Assembly (NCBI GenBank): GCA_029573925.1 | Contig: JAKQBV010000542.1 | Coordinates: 1-16,282, forward strand | DNA length: 16,282 bases | Direction of reading: 5' to 3' | From: a bacterium | Lineage (GTDB): Bacteria; UBP15; UBA6099 | Shown here: one piece after another, positions 1-7,442 of the stretch | Position numbering within the stretch: position 1 is the first letter of the stretch | Layout: every line of letters starts with the position of its first letter | The notes under the pieces: generated by a model | Databases searched by the model: none | The model's input: the letters and a program-made list of their open reading frames with translations, nothing else | What the model was told of the DNA's origin: nothing | Made by a program: the position numbers and the translations under genes

Positions 1-160
1 CAAGAGTGTAAGGGATAGCGGCGGACGCGGCGTCCATCCCAAGCTCGGTTTCTAGCGCGCTCTTGATAATGCTCCACGCGTAGAGGGAGCCGAGGACGAG
101 GTTGATGCCTGTGGCGGCGGACGCCGCCACCCGACCGTATCCGACTAATTTATCTTTCAA
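1..160 (-). CDS. Major facilitator transporter, oxalate/formate antiporter-like (N-terminal fragment)
   Basis: Only the first 53 codons lie in the window; the rest runs off the low-coordinate edge. I translated them by hand. After a short basic N-terminus (MKDKLVGYGR) comes a first membrane segment containing GINLVLGSLYAWS (residues 18-30), then a charged loop and the segment AAIPYTL. The pattern LGxLYAWS, a short loop, then PYT at the next helix is typical of helices 1 and 2 of the oxalate/formate antiporter (OFA) group of the major facilitator superfamily, inner-membrane carriers for small carboxylates. The start is taken as TTG at 160-158, because an in-frame TGA sits immediately upstream (163-161) and GGAAGG lies at a good distance. 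A later GTG (codon 11) would cut the polar N-terminus. Substrate cannot be inferred. Family assignment is from a short stretch, so the MFS call is firmer than the OFA subgroup. Confidence 0.62.
   Translation of the reverse strand, partial: MKDKLVGYGRVAASAATGINLVLGSLYAWSIIKSALETELGMDAASAAIPYTL
111..130 (-). repeat. Perfect inverted repeat in early codons of the transporter gene
   Basis: GTGGCGGCG and CGCCGCCAC form 9-base arms around a 2-base centre, equivalent to an 8-bp all-but-GC stem with a four-base loop in RNA. It covers about codons 11-17 of the transporter, which encode VAASAAT. It may be a by-product of GC-rich Ala codons, or an mRNA hairpin affecting translation. Confidence 0.5.
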
Positions 161-259
161 TCAAACTCATCCTTCCGCGTTATTTCGGATTCGCATGCAA
201 GACCGGCGCGAGAGCGCCGAAACGGAAATGTTTCTGCATCAGGAGTTTTCTCATGAGGG
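161..259 (-). other. Intergenic gap with hairpin, no clear terminator
   Basis: There are 99 bases between the TAA of the barrel gene and the transporter start. The gap holds a perfect 6-bp stem at 204-219 (CGGCGC, four-base loop, GCGCCG). An alternative pairing exists between TTTCGG (183-188) and CCGAAA (217-222). No T-run follows the stem on either strand, so I do not call an intrinsic terminator. I see no convincing promoter; the transporter could be co-transcribed with the barrel gene. A 24-codon ORF at 254-180 starts with ATG but has no visible ribosome-binding site. Confidence 0.45.
171..176 (-). promoter_or_regulatory. Ribosome binding site for the TTG-started transporter gene
   Basis: The minus strand reads GGAAGG here, followed by ATGAGTTTGA and then the TTG. 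This Shine-Dalgarno match decides the start. The nearby ATG (170-168) is in another frame and ends after six codons at TAA, so it is not the transporter start. Confidence 0.55.
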
Positions 260-2041
260 TTAGAAATTGGCCTGCAGGACGCTTTCGAGCACGTGCCCGG
301 AGTAGCCGCGCAGAAGGTCTCTTTCGCTCTCGAAATCGGACATCCGGTAAGTCAGCTTGAAAGACATTATTTTTGTCAGTTCCTTTTCCATTCCGAAATC
401 CAGAGAGTTGTATGATTCGCCGGAAGAGCCTGTGCGGGACTGTAACCGCCATTGGAGCCACTGGTTGAGAGTCGGGTTCGGTTTGCGGGCGGCGCGCGCT
501 TGAAAAACCGACGTGTCGTATCCTTCCGAGGATGTCGCTGAATATGTGTCCATCTGGTATGAGACCGAATAGCTCCAGACCTGCGAGGGAACATAGTCGA
601 GAGTGAGGTTCCAGTTGTCTGATTCAGTGGATGAAGCGCCTGAAGAGTTGTTAGAATCCGCCACCGAATTTTTAATTGAGAATCTCGCCCGATACGGTTT
701 CTCGGCCGGGGAGAAGTCGAATTCATGCCGCAATGTGGAGTTTTTGGACGAAGATAATTCTCCCGAATAGGAATCGGATCTTGAAAAGGACGGGTTGTAC
801 GAAAGAGCGTCCGTGATTATTACGCCGGAGGAAACCATGAGACTCTTGGCGCCGGAAGAAGGCCCGGAGACGCTCGGAGAATCGTTCTGCATGAGCCTGA
901 TTTGAATGTTTTTCACCCTGCCGAACTGGCGGGAGGAAATCGACAGGCTGGAGCGCTGAATCTCGCGGTCGGCGACGGTGTCGCGCGAGTCCGTGGTCGT
1001 CTGAGAATCTATGTCCGCGCCTATGGATATGAGCGGAATCGGGTCCCATTTAAGACCGAGTTTGCGAGACCTGTTTCCTGAAGTGAACTGCGCCTGAGGG
1101 CCGTCCGTGTCCACGTCGTTGGAAGCAAGCTCGGCGCTCAAGGAAAGGGTTGCCGAACTGCGCCAGTTGAAGCCGAGCCTCATGCTGACCGTTCCGGTGT
1201 CCGAGCCGTCGGGCGCGTTGTCGTTGAAGTCGGACGTCGAATACCCCGCCGAGATGTCAGCGTTTTTCAGATACGGAGCGGGCATGGCCAACGAGGCCGT
1301 AATCTTGTCCTCCTGATTGTCCACGCGCGAAGGGCTGTAATCGTCCGTCAACTTGCGTTGGTCGAAATCGACTCTCAACTGAGAGAACATCTTCGAGGAC
1401 ATCGAAAGCGAATATTTCGAGGATTTGTTTTTTCGCGAGTGAGTGTCGAGGATGTCCAGCGCGGTGAATGTGTTCATCCAGTCGGCTGAAAGCTGAATGT
1501 TGTCGGAAACCCTCTGTGAAACGCCGTATGAAAGACGCTTGGTCTCCATGTTGGGAGCGCCGCCGATAGGAGTGAAAAAGGTGTCGCCCGTATCGAGCGA
1601 GAACATGGCTGCCGTCGCGCCTTTGTCGTAGCGCGCGGCGAGCCGGTCGCGCGTTCCCGTTTTCAGGCCGTCTTCCATGTCGGGATTATGTTGATAGTCC
1701 GCGATGATGGTCGTTCCGGCGGGGATGAGGATTTTTATCGTTATCTCGCCGCGCTCTGTGTCGACTGTGTAGTCCGCATAATTCTTCAACACGCCTTCCT
1801 GAGATATCCTGTCGTTGAAATAAACGACCATCGTGCCCGCCACGATGTTTTTGTTCGCGGTCGGGAATGTGCATTGCTTAGTCATATCCGGCCTGAAACA
1901 TTCGATGTCGGCAGCGGGAGGAGAAAGAATTATTTCGTTGAGGGAGGGTATCGGGCGGGAAGAGACGTCCGCCTCGCTCATTGCGCGTTCAAACTCTAGC
2001 GAGAGACCGTCGTCCTTGTAGGCGAGCCTGAAATCGTTCAT
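260..2041 (-). CDS. C-terminal part of an outer-membrane β-barrel-like protein (downstream of in-frame TGA)
   Basis: This is a 593-codon ORF ending in TAA. The first ~125 residues repeat the β-strand unit seen before the TGA: DYTVDTERGEITI, then PAGTTIIADYQHNPD (residues 90-121). From about residue 127 to the end it is a long run of alternating polar and hydrophobic strands rich in Ser, Tyr and Asp, ending in VLESVLQANF. A terminal Phe with alternating hydrophobic residues fits the C-terminal signature of outer-membrane β-barrels. It lacks a signal peptide, and its ATG at 2041-2039 has only a poorly spaced GGAG (2057-2054, 12 bases away). Reading upstream, the frame stays open for 21 codons, including VRIDYRYYPD, back to the TGA at 2107-2105. 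It is therefore most likely the second half of the protein encoded at 3595-2105, not an independent gene. Barrel assignment is from pattern only; no named family was recognised. Confidence 0.72.
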   Translation of the reverse strand: MNDFRLAYKDDGLSLEFERAMSEADVSSRPIPSLNEIILSPPAADIECFRPDMTKQCTFPTANKNIVAGTMVVYFNDRISQEGVLKNYADYTVDTERGEITIKILIPAGTTIIADYQHNPDMEDGLKTGTRDRLAARYDKGATAAMFSLDTGDTFFTPIGGAPNMETKRLSYGVSQRVSDNIQLSADWMNTFTALDILDTHSRKNKSSKYSLSMSSKMFSQLRVDFDQRKLTDDYSPSRVDNQEDKITASLAMPAPYLKNADISAGYSTSDFNDNAPDGSDTGTVSMRLGFNWRSSATLSLSAELASNDVDTDGPQAQFTSGNRSRKLGLKWDPIPLISIGADIDSQTTTDSRDTVADREIQRSSLSISSRQFGRVKNIQIRLMQNDSPSVSGPSSGAKSLMVSSGVIITDALSYNPSFSRSDSYSGELSSSKNSTLRHEFDFSPAEKPYRARFSIKNSVADSNNSSGASSTESDNWNLTLDYVPSQVWSYSVSYQMDTYSATSSEGYDTSVFQARAARKPNPTLNQWLQWRLQSRTGSSGESYNSLDFGMEKELTKIMSFKLTYRMSDFESERDLLRGYSGHVLESVLQANF

Positions 2042-2104
2042 TGTGTGATCGTACTCCGACTGAAAAGCCGAGGCGTCCGGATAGTAGCGGTAGTCGATCC
2101 TGAC

Positions 2105-2107
2105 TCA
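2105..2107 (-). other. In-frame TGA interrupting the barrel gene
   Basis: The codons run AAC GAG TGA GTC AGG ATC GAC. The stop lies between two ORFs that share a frame, with 63 bases (21 open codons) to the next ATG. The sequence on both sides matches one repeated unit: strand, loop, then a strand ending in DY or SY followed by aromatic residues. TGA is an ordinary stop elsewhere here: the 849-codon gene ends in TGA, and a TGA directly precedes the transporter start. Confidence 0.85.
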
Positions 2108-3595
2108 CTCGTTCGGAGAGTTTCTCGGCGTCGTAAAGACCACCCTGTTAAGCCTTTCGTCCACCGTGTAGTCGTCTCCTCTGACGAGGAGCGTCGGGCA
2201 GATGGACAACTCGGCGTCCGAACAGATATAAATATTCTCCGAGCCGGAATAGATGTAGCTCCTCGCGGGATAGCCTATGGTTCCGGTTATGTCCAGAGAC
2301 AACTCTTCCTTCAGCGCCTCGCGGAGCGACGTCTGCAGGGGATAATACGAGTAGCTGACGGCGAACGTGTCCGTCGGCAGAGGCTCGTCGCGCAGAAGGA
2401 ACCTGCCCTGAGCGAAAAGGACGTCTATCTCATGCGCCTGAAGCTCTCCCTGCCAGTTGTAATGGACGTTAGGCTCAAGAGTTTCGACGCCATTTTTGAC
2501 GATTGTCTCCGAGCCTCTCACGGAGTCCCAGTGGACGATATAGCCTTTGCCGACTTCGAGATACCGTCCGTTGACGACGGGAACTTCGGAAGAGACTGAT
2601 TCAGTCAACCTGCGCGACTCCCGGTTCGCCTGTTGTTCAAGCCGGGTGAAACCGTAAACAAACTTGCCGTTCGCGGACTTCCTTTCCGCTGAAAAGCCGA
2701 AAATCGCGCCTTCGGTCAGGCTGCCCGGAAGCTTCTGCTCGAACGAAATCGTCGCGATGTCGTTGGGGCCGAGTATGCGGTTGAAAGTTATCTCGCCGAG
2801 GAATGCGTCCAGAACGTATTCGTCAGGGGAAAGCACAATTTCATTGAGTCTCACTTCAATTTTGTCCGGAACCAGATCGCGGGCGTTCAAGTCGTAAGGG
2901 CCTTTAATGTTGCGGCCTGTCACTACCACGCTCTTGGTGGAGCTTTTCGCGCGGGAAGTGACGGCGGTGACGCTGTCGCGGTCCGTATTGTAGTCGATTT
3001 GGAATCCCTCGATGCTTTTAGACAGAGGCGAAAACGCGCCGCCTTTGAGGTCGGCTGTGAAGTCGCCGAATGTGGCTCCGTAGTCGCCGCGCTCCAAACG
3101 AAACATCATATGGCGGTCCTGAGAGGGCATCTCGTCGAATTTGCCTTCGAGCGTAAAATCATCTCCCATTTTCGCGTCTATGGTCAGATTGGTTCCCTGT
3201 TCGATTCTTTCGCCGAAGTTTATCAGGCCTTCGCGGGACTGGAACTCCTCGGAATTGCCGGACGATTCGTATCCCCTGAATTTCAAATATCTGAACCCGT
3301 TGATATCCAACTCCATTTTGGGCTTGTCGCTTTTTGCGGATTCCGCGCCGGGGATTTGAATCGTCTGAACTGTGGAGGTTGCGGCGGAAGGCTCCGTGGG
3401 TTCAGAAAGCCGGGCGGATGCGCCGGTAGAAACGCCTGCGGAGTCCGCCGGGAGATTATCTTCAGAAGCGGCCGCGACGGATGCGGCAAGAAACATTGCG
3501 ACGGCGAGCGTCAGCGCGCGCGCCGCGCTCTTAAATGTACGAAATGTTTTTTCAACAGCGAGCAGTATTTTTTTCAAGCGGGCCATTCGCGCCAT
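2105..3595 (-). CDS. N-terminal part of an outer-membrane barrel-like protein, ended by in-frame TGA
   Basis: This is a 496-codon ORF. Residues 1-43 form a long basic n-region followed by a hydrophobic core (ALTLAVAMFLAASVAAA), a plausible Sec signal peptide. A Ser/Thr/Pro-rich linker runs to about residue 90. The rest is β-rich, with strand-loop-strand units such as EYVLDAFLGEITF (259-271) and DYTVDERLNRVVFTTP (476-491). The segments RGDYGATFGDFTADL and GRNIKGPYDL resemble large uncharacterised outer-membrane proteins of little-studied diderm phyla. The ORF stops right after PRNSPNE, in the loop between two strands of the last unit, and the partner strand VRIDYRYYPD lies just past the stop in the same frame. 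As written the product would be secreted but lack its barrel. An in-frame TGA just upstream excludes a longer start; ATG 3586 (codon 4) is an alternative. The full protein would be 1,111 codons including the TGA. Confidence 0.75.
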   Translation of the reverse strand: MARMARLKKILLAVEKTFRTFKSAARALTLAVAMFLAASVAAASEDNLPADSAGVSTGASARLSEPTEPSAATSTVQTIQIPGAESAKSDKPKMELDINGFRYLKFRGYESSGNSEEFQSREGLINFGERIEQGTNLTIDAKMGDDFTLEGKFDEMPSQDRHMMFRLERGDYGATFGDFTADLKGGAFSPLSKSIEGFQIDYNTDRDSVTAVTSRAKSSTKSVVVTGRNIKGPYDLNARDLVPDKIEVRLNEIVLSPDEYVLDAFLGEITFNRILGPNDIATISFEQKLPGSLTEGAIFGFSAERKSANGKFVYGFTRLEQQANRESRRLTESVSSEVPVVNGRYLEVGKGYIVHWDSVRGSETIVKNGVETLEPNVHYNWQGELQAHEIDVLFAQGRFLLRDEPLPTDTFAVSYSYYPLQTSLREALKEELSLDITGTIGYPARSYIYSGSENIYICSDAELSICPTLLVRGDDYTVDERLNRVVFTTPRNSPNE

Positions 3596-3625
3596 GCAAG
3601 CGGAGTCTCAATTTCTATTGCTAGT

Positions 3626-3676
3626 CCGGATTTTTCACGAGAATAATTCGACTCGGTCATATCCGGCACGTGAAAA
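3626..3676 (-). promoter_or_regulatory. Leader with two overlapping inverted repeats upstream of the barrel gene
   Basis: In transcript order the leader reads TTTTCACG (3676-3669), CCGGAT (3666-3661), a 21-base spacer, CGTGAAAA (3639-3632), then directly ATCCGG (3631-3626). The first and third elements are perfect 8-base complements, and the second and fourth are perfect 6-base complements. The order is interlocked, so both stems cannot easily form at once: the junction after the first stem has no linker to span it. Two alternative hairpins are the simplest reading. They lie about 30-80 bases before the ATG. A regulatory role is inference. Confidence 0.4.
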
Positions 3677-3685
3677 CCTCGACGT

Positions 3686-3713
3686 ATTATATTAATTTAA
3701 TATAATTCAAGCG
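3686..3713 (-). promoter_or_regulatory. Promoter-like AT-rich palindrome for the barrel gene
   Basis: A sharp AT-rich island sits in GC-rich DNA. It contains a perfect palindrome with 10-base arms ATTATATTAA and TTAATATAAT (3686-3695 and 3697-3706) around one base. On the minus strand it holds TATAAT (3691-3686) as a −10 candidate. The −35 is weak: CGCTTG at 16 bases, or TTGAAT at only 13. A start near 3679 would give a leader of about 83 bases. The palindrome could also be an operator. Confidence 0.4.
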
Positions 3714-3756
3714 CGGCGGGAAGCGGAGAAAATACGAAACCCCATTCTCAGCCCTG

Positions 3757-3773
3757 TCCCGGCCCGCGCGGGA
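3757..3773 (-). other. GC-rich dyad just after the propeller/FlgD-like gene
   Basis: Two bases after the TGA at 3778-3776 the minus strand has TCCCG and CGGGA arms around a 7-base loop, overlapping the palindrome CCCGCGCGGG (3763-3772). No T-run follows within a useful distance, so it is at most a weak pause or terminator structure. Confidence 0.3.
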
Positions 3774-3775
3774 TT

Positions 3776-6325
3776 TCACCTCGCGACTGAGAATTTTCCT
3801 GTGATATTTATCCTCTCGGTTCCGTCAGAAGCCAAGATGTTGTACAGGTACACCCCGCTTGCGAGAGGCTTTCCGGCGTTGTTCGTTCCGTCCCAGCATG
3901 CCAGATTCGAATAAGAGCCGTTCGGAGTAAGGGACCCTGTGTCCGCGTCCGGCGCAAAAATTTCCCTGACGAGAGAGCCTCGAATGTCGAACAACCTGAT
4001 TATCACAGAGGATGGCGCGCCCGTCATGAGTCCGGCAAAGCAGAGTTTCGACGAAACAGAGGGCCTCCACGGATTGGGATACGCGTGGGCCTCGCTTATC
4101 GATAGAGGCGGAGCCTGATACGCCACCCTGAAAGCCGGGCCGTAGTCGTGTCCGTCAACGTCGGCTTGAATCAGGAAATCTCCAGCCTGCGCGGACGAGA
4201 TTTGGAAAACGCTTCTTCCAAGTCTGTTGGTCGTCCTCGGAGGCGGGGATGAAAGAGCGGCGCGGGATGCCGCGGCTGCGCCGGACATGCTCCTTGTCTC
4301 TCCTGATACCGACACCGCAATGCCCGGAGCCTGAGCGCCGTTCACATCGTAAACATTAACGGAGATTTCGACAAAATCCTTCCCGTCCGCTTTCAGGGAA
4401 GTCAAAAAGGTGTCTGTGTAGGATATCAAAGTCCTGTTTTGAGAATCGACTAAAAGAATCGTTTTTCGTCCCTCGGAGTCCAAAGCGTCTTCGCCGCCGG
4501 GAACTTCCACAAGCTCGCCGGAGCGAGGGATGTACAGCCTAGCAGCGACAGGGGAGCCTGACGACTGAGTGTCTTTTGTGGGAACGGCGCTCAACTCGAC
4601 CGTGTTCGAATCTTCGTTGCCGAACGCATCGGCCGCTCTGACGACGACGTAATACGTCGTGCCGCTGGCAAGCCCGGAGAGTTCATAAGAAAGCCCGGCG
4701 GCAACCCTTACTGGCGAGGAAAAATTCTGACCACCCGGTTCCTCGCTCATATAGATCGGATATGTCAGAGGAGCGCTTTCATCCGCTGCTGGACTCCACG
4801 AAAGTATAATCGAGCCGCCGTCATCCGACAGCGAAATCGACTCAAGCCCGGCGAATTGAGGAGGGGCGTTGTCAAGCCTAAACGAGACCGTCTTGGAAGC
4901 CGAATTTCCGGCGACATCGTAAGCTGTTATCCTGAAAGAGTAGACGCCGGAATCAAGGTCGGAAGCCGGACTCCAAACGCCAATAGCGCCGTTGGATACA
5001 TTCTTTCCGTAAACTGTATCGAGCGCCGTCCAAGATTCGGGGGCAGCGCCCTCTCCCACTTCTATCGCATATCTTTCAAGATTGGAATCGGAGACAGTTC
5101 CAGAAATGACGATTTCTCCGCCTGTCAACTGATTCGGCGTCGGGCCGGAAAGCGAAACGACCGGAGGAGCGGCGTCCGCGCCGAAATAAGCGCTCACTGC
5201 GCCGTCATAAGAAGCGACGAAAATCATGCCGTCGGCGACGGCTGGAGTCGCGGATATCGAAGAGCCGATTGAAAGCGACGCGAGCGCTGAGCCGGAAGCA
5301 GAGTCGAACGCGCGGAGCGCGCCGTCGGCGGATGCGGCGAACACTATGTTGCCGGCGACCACAGGCGAGGGATGGAAGTTTTTGCCTTCAGCGGAACCCG
5401 CGTTCTGAATCCATAGAACGCCGCCGGAAGCGGCGTCGAACGCGGCGACTTTCTGGTCCGGGTATCCGATTGAAATGAAAGCCCGGCCGCCGCATGAAGA
5501 GACGGATGACACTTTCACTTGGCTGTCGCCGGGGACAGGCGAGGCTGTCCACTTATGAGCGCCGTCGCCGGTGGAGAAAGCGTACACATTTTTATCGAAC
5601 TCGCCGGCAGCCCCGAAAGCGACGCCTGCGAGCATGGAAGGAGAGGCCGAATAAATCAGGCCTCTAGTGCGGACGACGGCAAACGGCGCGCCAGTATCGG
5701 GATTCAAACCGTGGAAGGCTCCATCGCCAGCGCCGACCCAAAGAGCCGCGTCAGCGACGGCGGGAGTGGAAAGAACGGGCTGCCCCACAGCATAGCGCCA
5801 CAAGAGAGCGCCTGTCGCGGCGTCTAGAGCTATTACGCTGTTATGAGGATGCCCGGAGCCGATGAACACCCTGCCGCGTTCGACCGTGGGCGAGCCGGCG
5901 TTCATTCCGCCGGTTGAATGACGCCAGACGACATTGCCTGTCGCCGCGTCTATGCCGTGCGCCACGCCGTCGAGAGAGCTGATGAAAACGCGTCCGTCCG
6001 CCGCCGCCGGAGCGGCGCTAATTCTGGCCCCCGCTTCGTAGCGCCAAATCAACTCGCCTGTGTACGCGTTCAAAGAGAAAAGAACGCCGTCGCGCGTGGC
6101 TATAAAAACCTTGTCCGCCGCCTTGACCGGGGAAGCGACAATCTTCGCGCCCGCATCGAAGGACCACTTGGGAGCCAGAGGCAAGTTTACGGGAGCGGAT
6201 GCGCATCCGGAGTTGGCCGCGTCGTTCATGAACATGGGCCAGTCCGAAGCGCTCGCCGCGCCCGAAGCGGACAATGCCGCCGCCGCTAGAGCGGAGAAGA
6301 CCAGCCCTTTGATTCTATTCGTCAT
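3776..6325 (-). CDS. Secreted PQQ-type β-propeller protein with Ig-like, Fn3 and FlgD-like C-terminal domains
   Basis: An 849-residue protein. Residues 1-27 are a clear signal peptide (basic start, Ala-rich core, ASA before SDWP). Residues 28-380 form a PQQ_2-type propeller with blade motifs AYTGELIW (87-94), DAATGNVVW (126-134), DAATGALLW (168-176) and FDAASGGVLW (296-305). An Ig-like domain follows at about 387-486 (ending AYDVAGNSASKTVSF), then an Fn3 domain at 488-583 (GLASGTTYYVVVRAAD). Residues 595-735 look invasin-like, with a low-complexity Ala/Ser patch. Residues 743-849 are FlgD-like: AYPNPWRP, then IIRLFDIRGSLVREIF, then CWDGTNNAGKPLASGVYLY. I see no dehydrogenase active-site signature, so the propeller is probably a binding or structural scaffold. 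The gene starts 7 bases after the preceding gene stops, with the ribosome-binding site inside that gene's end, which indicates translational coupling. It ends in TGA. The C-terminal domain resembles secretion or anchoring modules of surface proteins, but its role here is not established. Confidence 0.88.
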   Translation of the reverse strand: MTNRIKGLVFSALAAAALSASGAASASDWPMFMNDAANSGCASAPVNLPLAPKWSFDAGAKIVASPVKAADKVFIATRDGVLFSLNAYTGELIWRYEAGARISAAPAAADGRVFISSLDGVAHGIDAATGNVVWRHSTGGMNAGSPTVERGRVFIGSGHPHNSVIALDAATGALLWRYAVGQPVLSTPAVADAALWVGAGDGAFHGLNPDTGAPFAVVRTRGLIYSASPSMLAGVAFGAAGEFDKNVYAFSTGDGAHKWTASPVPGDSQVKVSSVSSCGGRAFISIGYPDQKVAAFDAASGGVLWIQNAGSAEGKNFHPSPVVAGNIVFAASADGALRAFDSASGSALASLSIGSSISATPAVADGMIFVASYDGAVSAYFGADAAPPVVSLSGPTPNQLTGGEIVISGTVSDSNLERYAIEVGEGAAPESWTALDTVYGKNVSNGAIGVWSPASDLDSGVYSFRITAYDVAGNSASKTVSFRLDNAPPQFAGLESISLSDDGGSIILSWSPAADESAPLTYPIYMSEEPGGQNFSSPVRVAAGLSYELSGLASGTTYYVVVRAADAFGNEDSNTVELSAVPTKDTQSSGSPVAARLYIPRSGELVEVPGGEDALDSEGRKTILLVDSQNRTLISYTDTFLTSLKADGKDFVEISVNVYDVNGAQAPGIAVSVSGETRSMSGAAAASRAALSSPPPRTTNRLGRSVFQISSAQAGDFLIQADVDGHDYGPAFRVAYQAPPLSISEAHAYPNPWRPSVSSKLCFAGLMTGAPSSVIIRLFDIRGSLVREIFAPDADTGSLTPNGSYSNLACWDGTNNAGKPLASGVYLYNILASDGTERINITGKFSVAR

Positions 6326-6329
6326 AAGT

Positions 6330-6339
6330 CACCTACCTC
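6330..6339 (-). promoter_or_regulatory. Ribosome binding site overlapping the stop of the giant gene
   Basis: The minus strand reads GAGGTAGGTGACTT and then ATG. GAGGT (6339-6335) is 9 bases from the ATG and shares bases with the last codon (AGG) and the stop (TAG) of the giant gene. This supports coupled translation of the two genes. Confidence 0.6.
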
Positions 6340-7442
6340 GTAAACGCGTAGATTTTGCCGTTGGTCGACGGGATCATCACCACGTTGCCGAACAGCGACG
6401 GACAGGCGACGATGGGGCCGCCGGTGTAGTACGGCCACCCGCTGATGACAGTCGGCGCCGTAGCGCTGTTCTGCAATGCGTAGTAGTGGTGATTCTCCGC
6501 GCCGAAATAGAGCTTGTTGGTGGTAAAATCGAGAAGGATGCATCCCGACACCGCTCCGTTTATCGCCTCAGCGCCCGGAGGGAACTTCCACATCTGTTCG
6601 CCTTCGTCGGATATGGCGTAGACGCATCCGTTGTCGTTCCCTGCGTAAACGGCCAAACTGCCCGCCCCGCCGCTGAATACGTCCACGAAAATCGTGTTTC
6701 TAAATTCCTGCGCCGGTATTGGGGAAGACGGAGAGAAAGACCAGACCTGTTCGCTGCCGGGCGGCAGAGTGGAGTCGATCTTGTAAACCGAGCCGTTTAG
6801 AGCTCCTATCCAGAGCCAAGCGCCGTCCAGAGGAACGGCGGGATTCTTCGGATACATGAACGGGGACGCGGATATTCCGCCGTATCCCGCGTACATTGCT
6901 ATCACGTTTCCGCTGGTCCGATCAACTTTTGCAATGGTTCCGTTCGAGGCTCCCACATAAATATAGCCGTCGTTGGCGCTGGCTGGGGTCGAATAAATCG
7001 GCGAACCAAGGCTGACATCCGACCAGTCCGTGCAGGAATTGCCGTCCGATGCTTTTCTACAATACATCTTTCCGTCGAGAGAGGCGAAGTATAACCTGCC
7101 TTCAGAGGATTCGTTCACCCATCTTGTCGCGCTTGTCCTAATCGCCGCCGAAGCCACCGACCTGCTCCACTCTAGAGAGGCGGATGTCGTGTTGTCTCTT
7201 ACCGCGTAGAAGTTTCCTGATTCGTCGCCGAAATAAACCACATAATCTCTGACGTAAGGAGTGCTCTTGATCGGGTTGGCGGCAGTGTACTCCCACTTCT
7301 TGACGCCGTCTGAAATCCGAATCGCGTATAGCTTCCTGTTGTCGTTGCCTATGTAAATAACCTGTTCATTGAGCGGGTTCCTCTGAGGCGCGGCGGAGCC
7401 GTAAAAACTGCTCGTTGTTCCTCCGTCGTCGAAAGTCCACAG
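6333..7442 (-). other. C-terminal β-propeller domain of the giant protein
   Basis: Residues ~2925-3293 show recurring blades of the form YIGNDNRKLYAI, VYFGDESGNFYAV, YVGASNGTIAKVD, WIGALNGSVYKID, YAGNDNGCVYAI and YFGAENHHYYAL, each preceded by a strand with STP or SAS. I count seven to eight blades. This is the same propeller class as the N-terminal domain of the next gene, though in the opposite position within the protein. Confidence 0.75.

Noticed and set aside
180..254. Small gene of 24 codons (MRKLLMQKHF...) between the barrel gene and the transporter
   Set aside because: No ribosome-binding site, no recognisable feature, and it overlaps the hairpin. Chance is the simpler explanation.
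2105..2107. TGA read as a sense codon through an altered genetic code
   Set aside because: The 849-codon gene ends in TGA exactly at the natural end of its FlgD-like domain, and a TGA directly precedes the transporter start. TGA therefore appears to be a normal stop here. Trp is encoded by TGG throughout.
2060..2107. Selenocysteine insertion at the TGA
   Set aside because: The protein is a barrel-like outer-membrane type with no redox motif. I see no bacterial SECIS-like hairpin right after the TGA, only a 4-bp AGTC/GACT pairing.
2999..3646. Plus-strand ORF of 215 codons opposite the barrel gene
   Set aside because: It is antisense to a supported coding region, with no domain features or ribosome-binding site.
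3757..3773. Intrinsic terminator after the propeller/FlgD-like gene
   Set aside because: The dyad is GC-rich but no T-run follows on the minus strand.
3776..4100. Canonical type IX secretion C-terminal sorting domain
   Set aside because: The segment is FlgD-like (PNPWRP, WDGTNNAGKPLASGVYLY) and resembles sorting domains. However, no type IX genes are in the window and the exact end does not match closely enough to claim it.
3776..6325. PQQ-dependent dehydrogenase
   Set aside because: Blade motifs of the PQQ_2 type are present, but I see no catalytic Asp/Glu signature or cofactor disulfide motif, and the domain is followed by Ig-like, Fn3 and FlgD-like modules.
6060..6800. Plus-strand ORF of 246 codons across the junction of two minus-strand genes
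   Set aside because: Composition is shadow-like (Arg-rich, no motif), and both underlying minus-strand genes are well supported.
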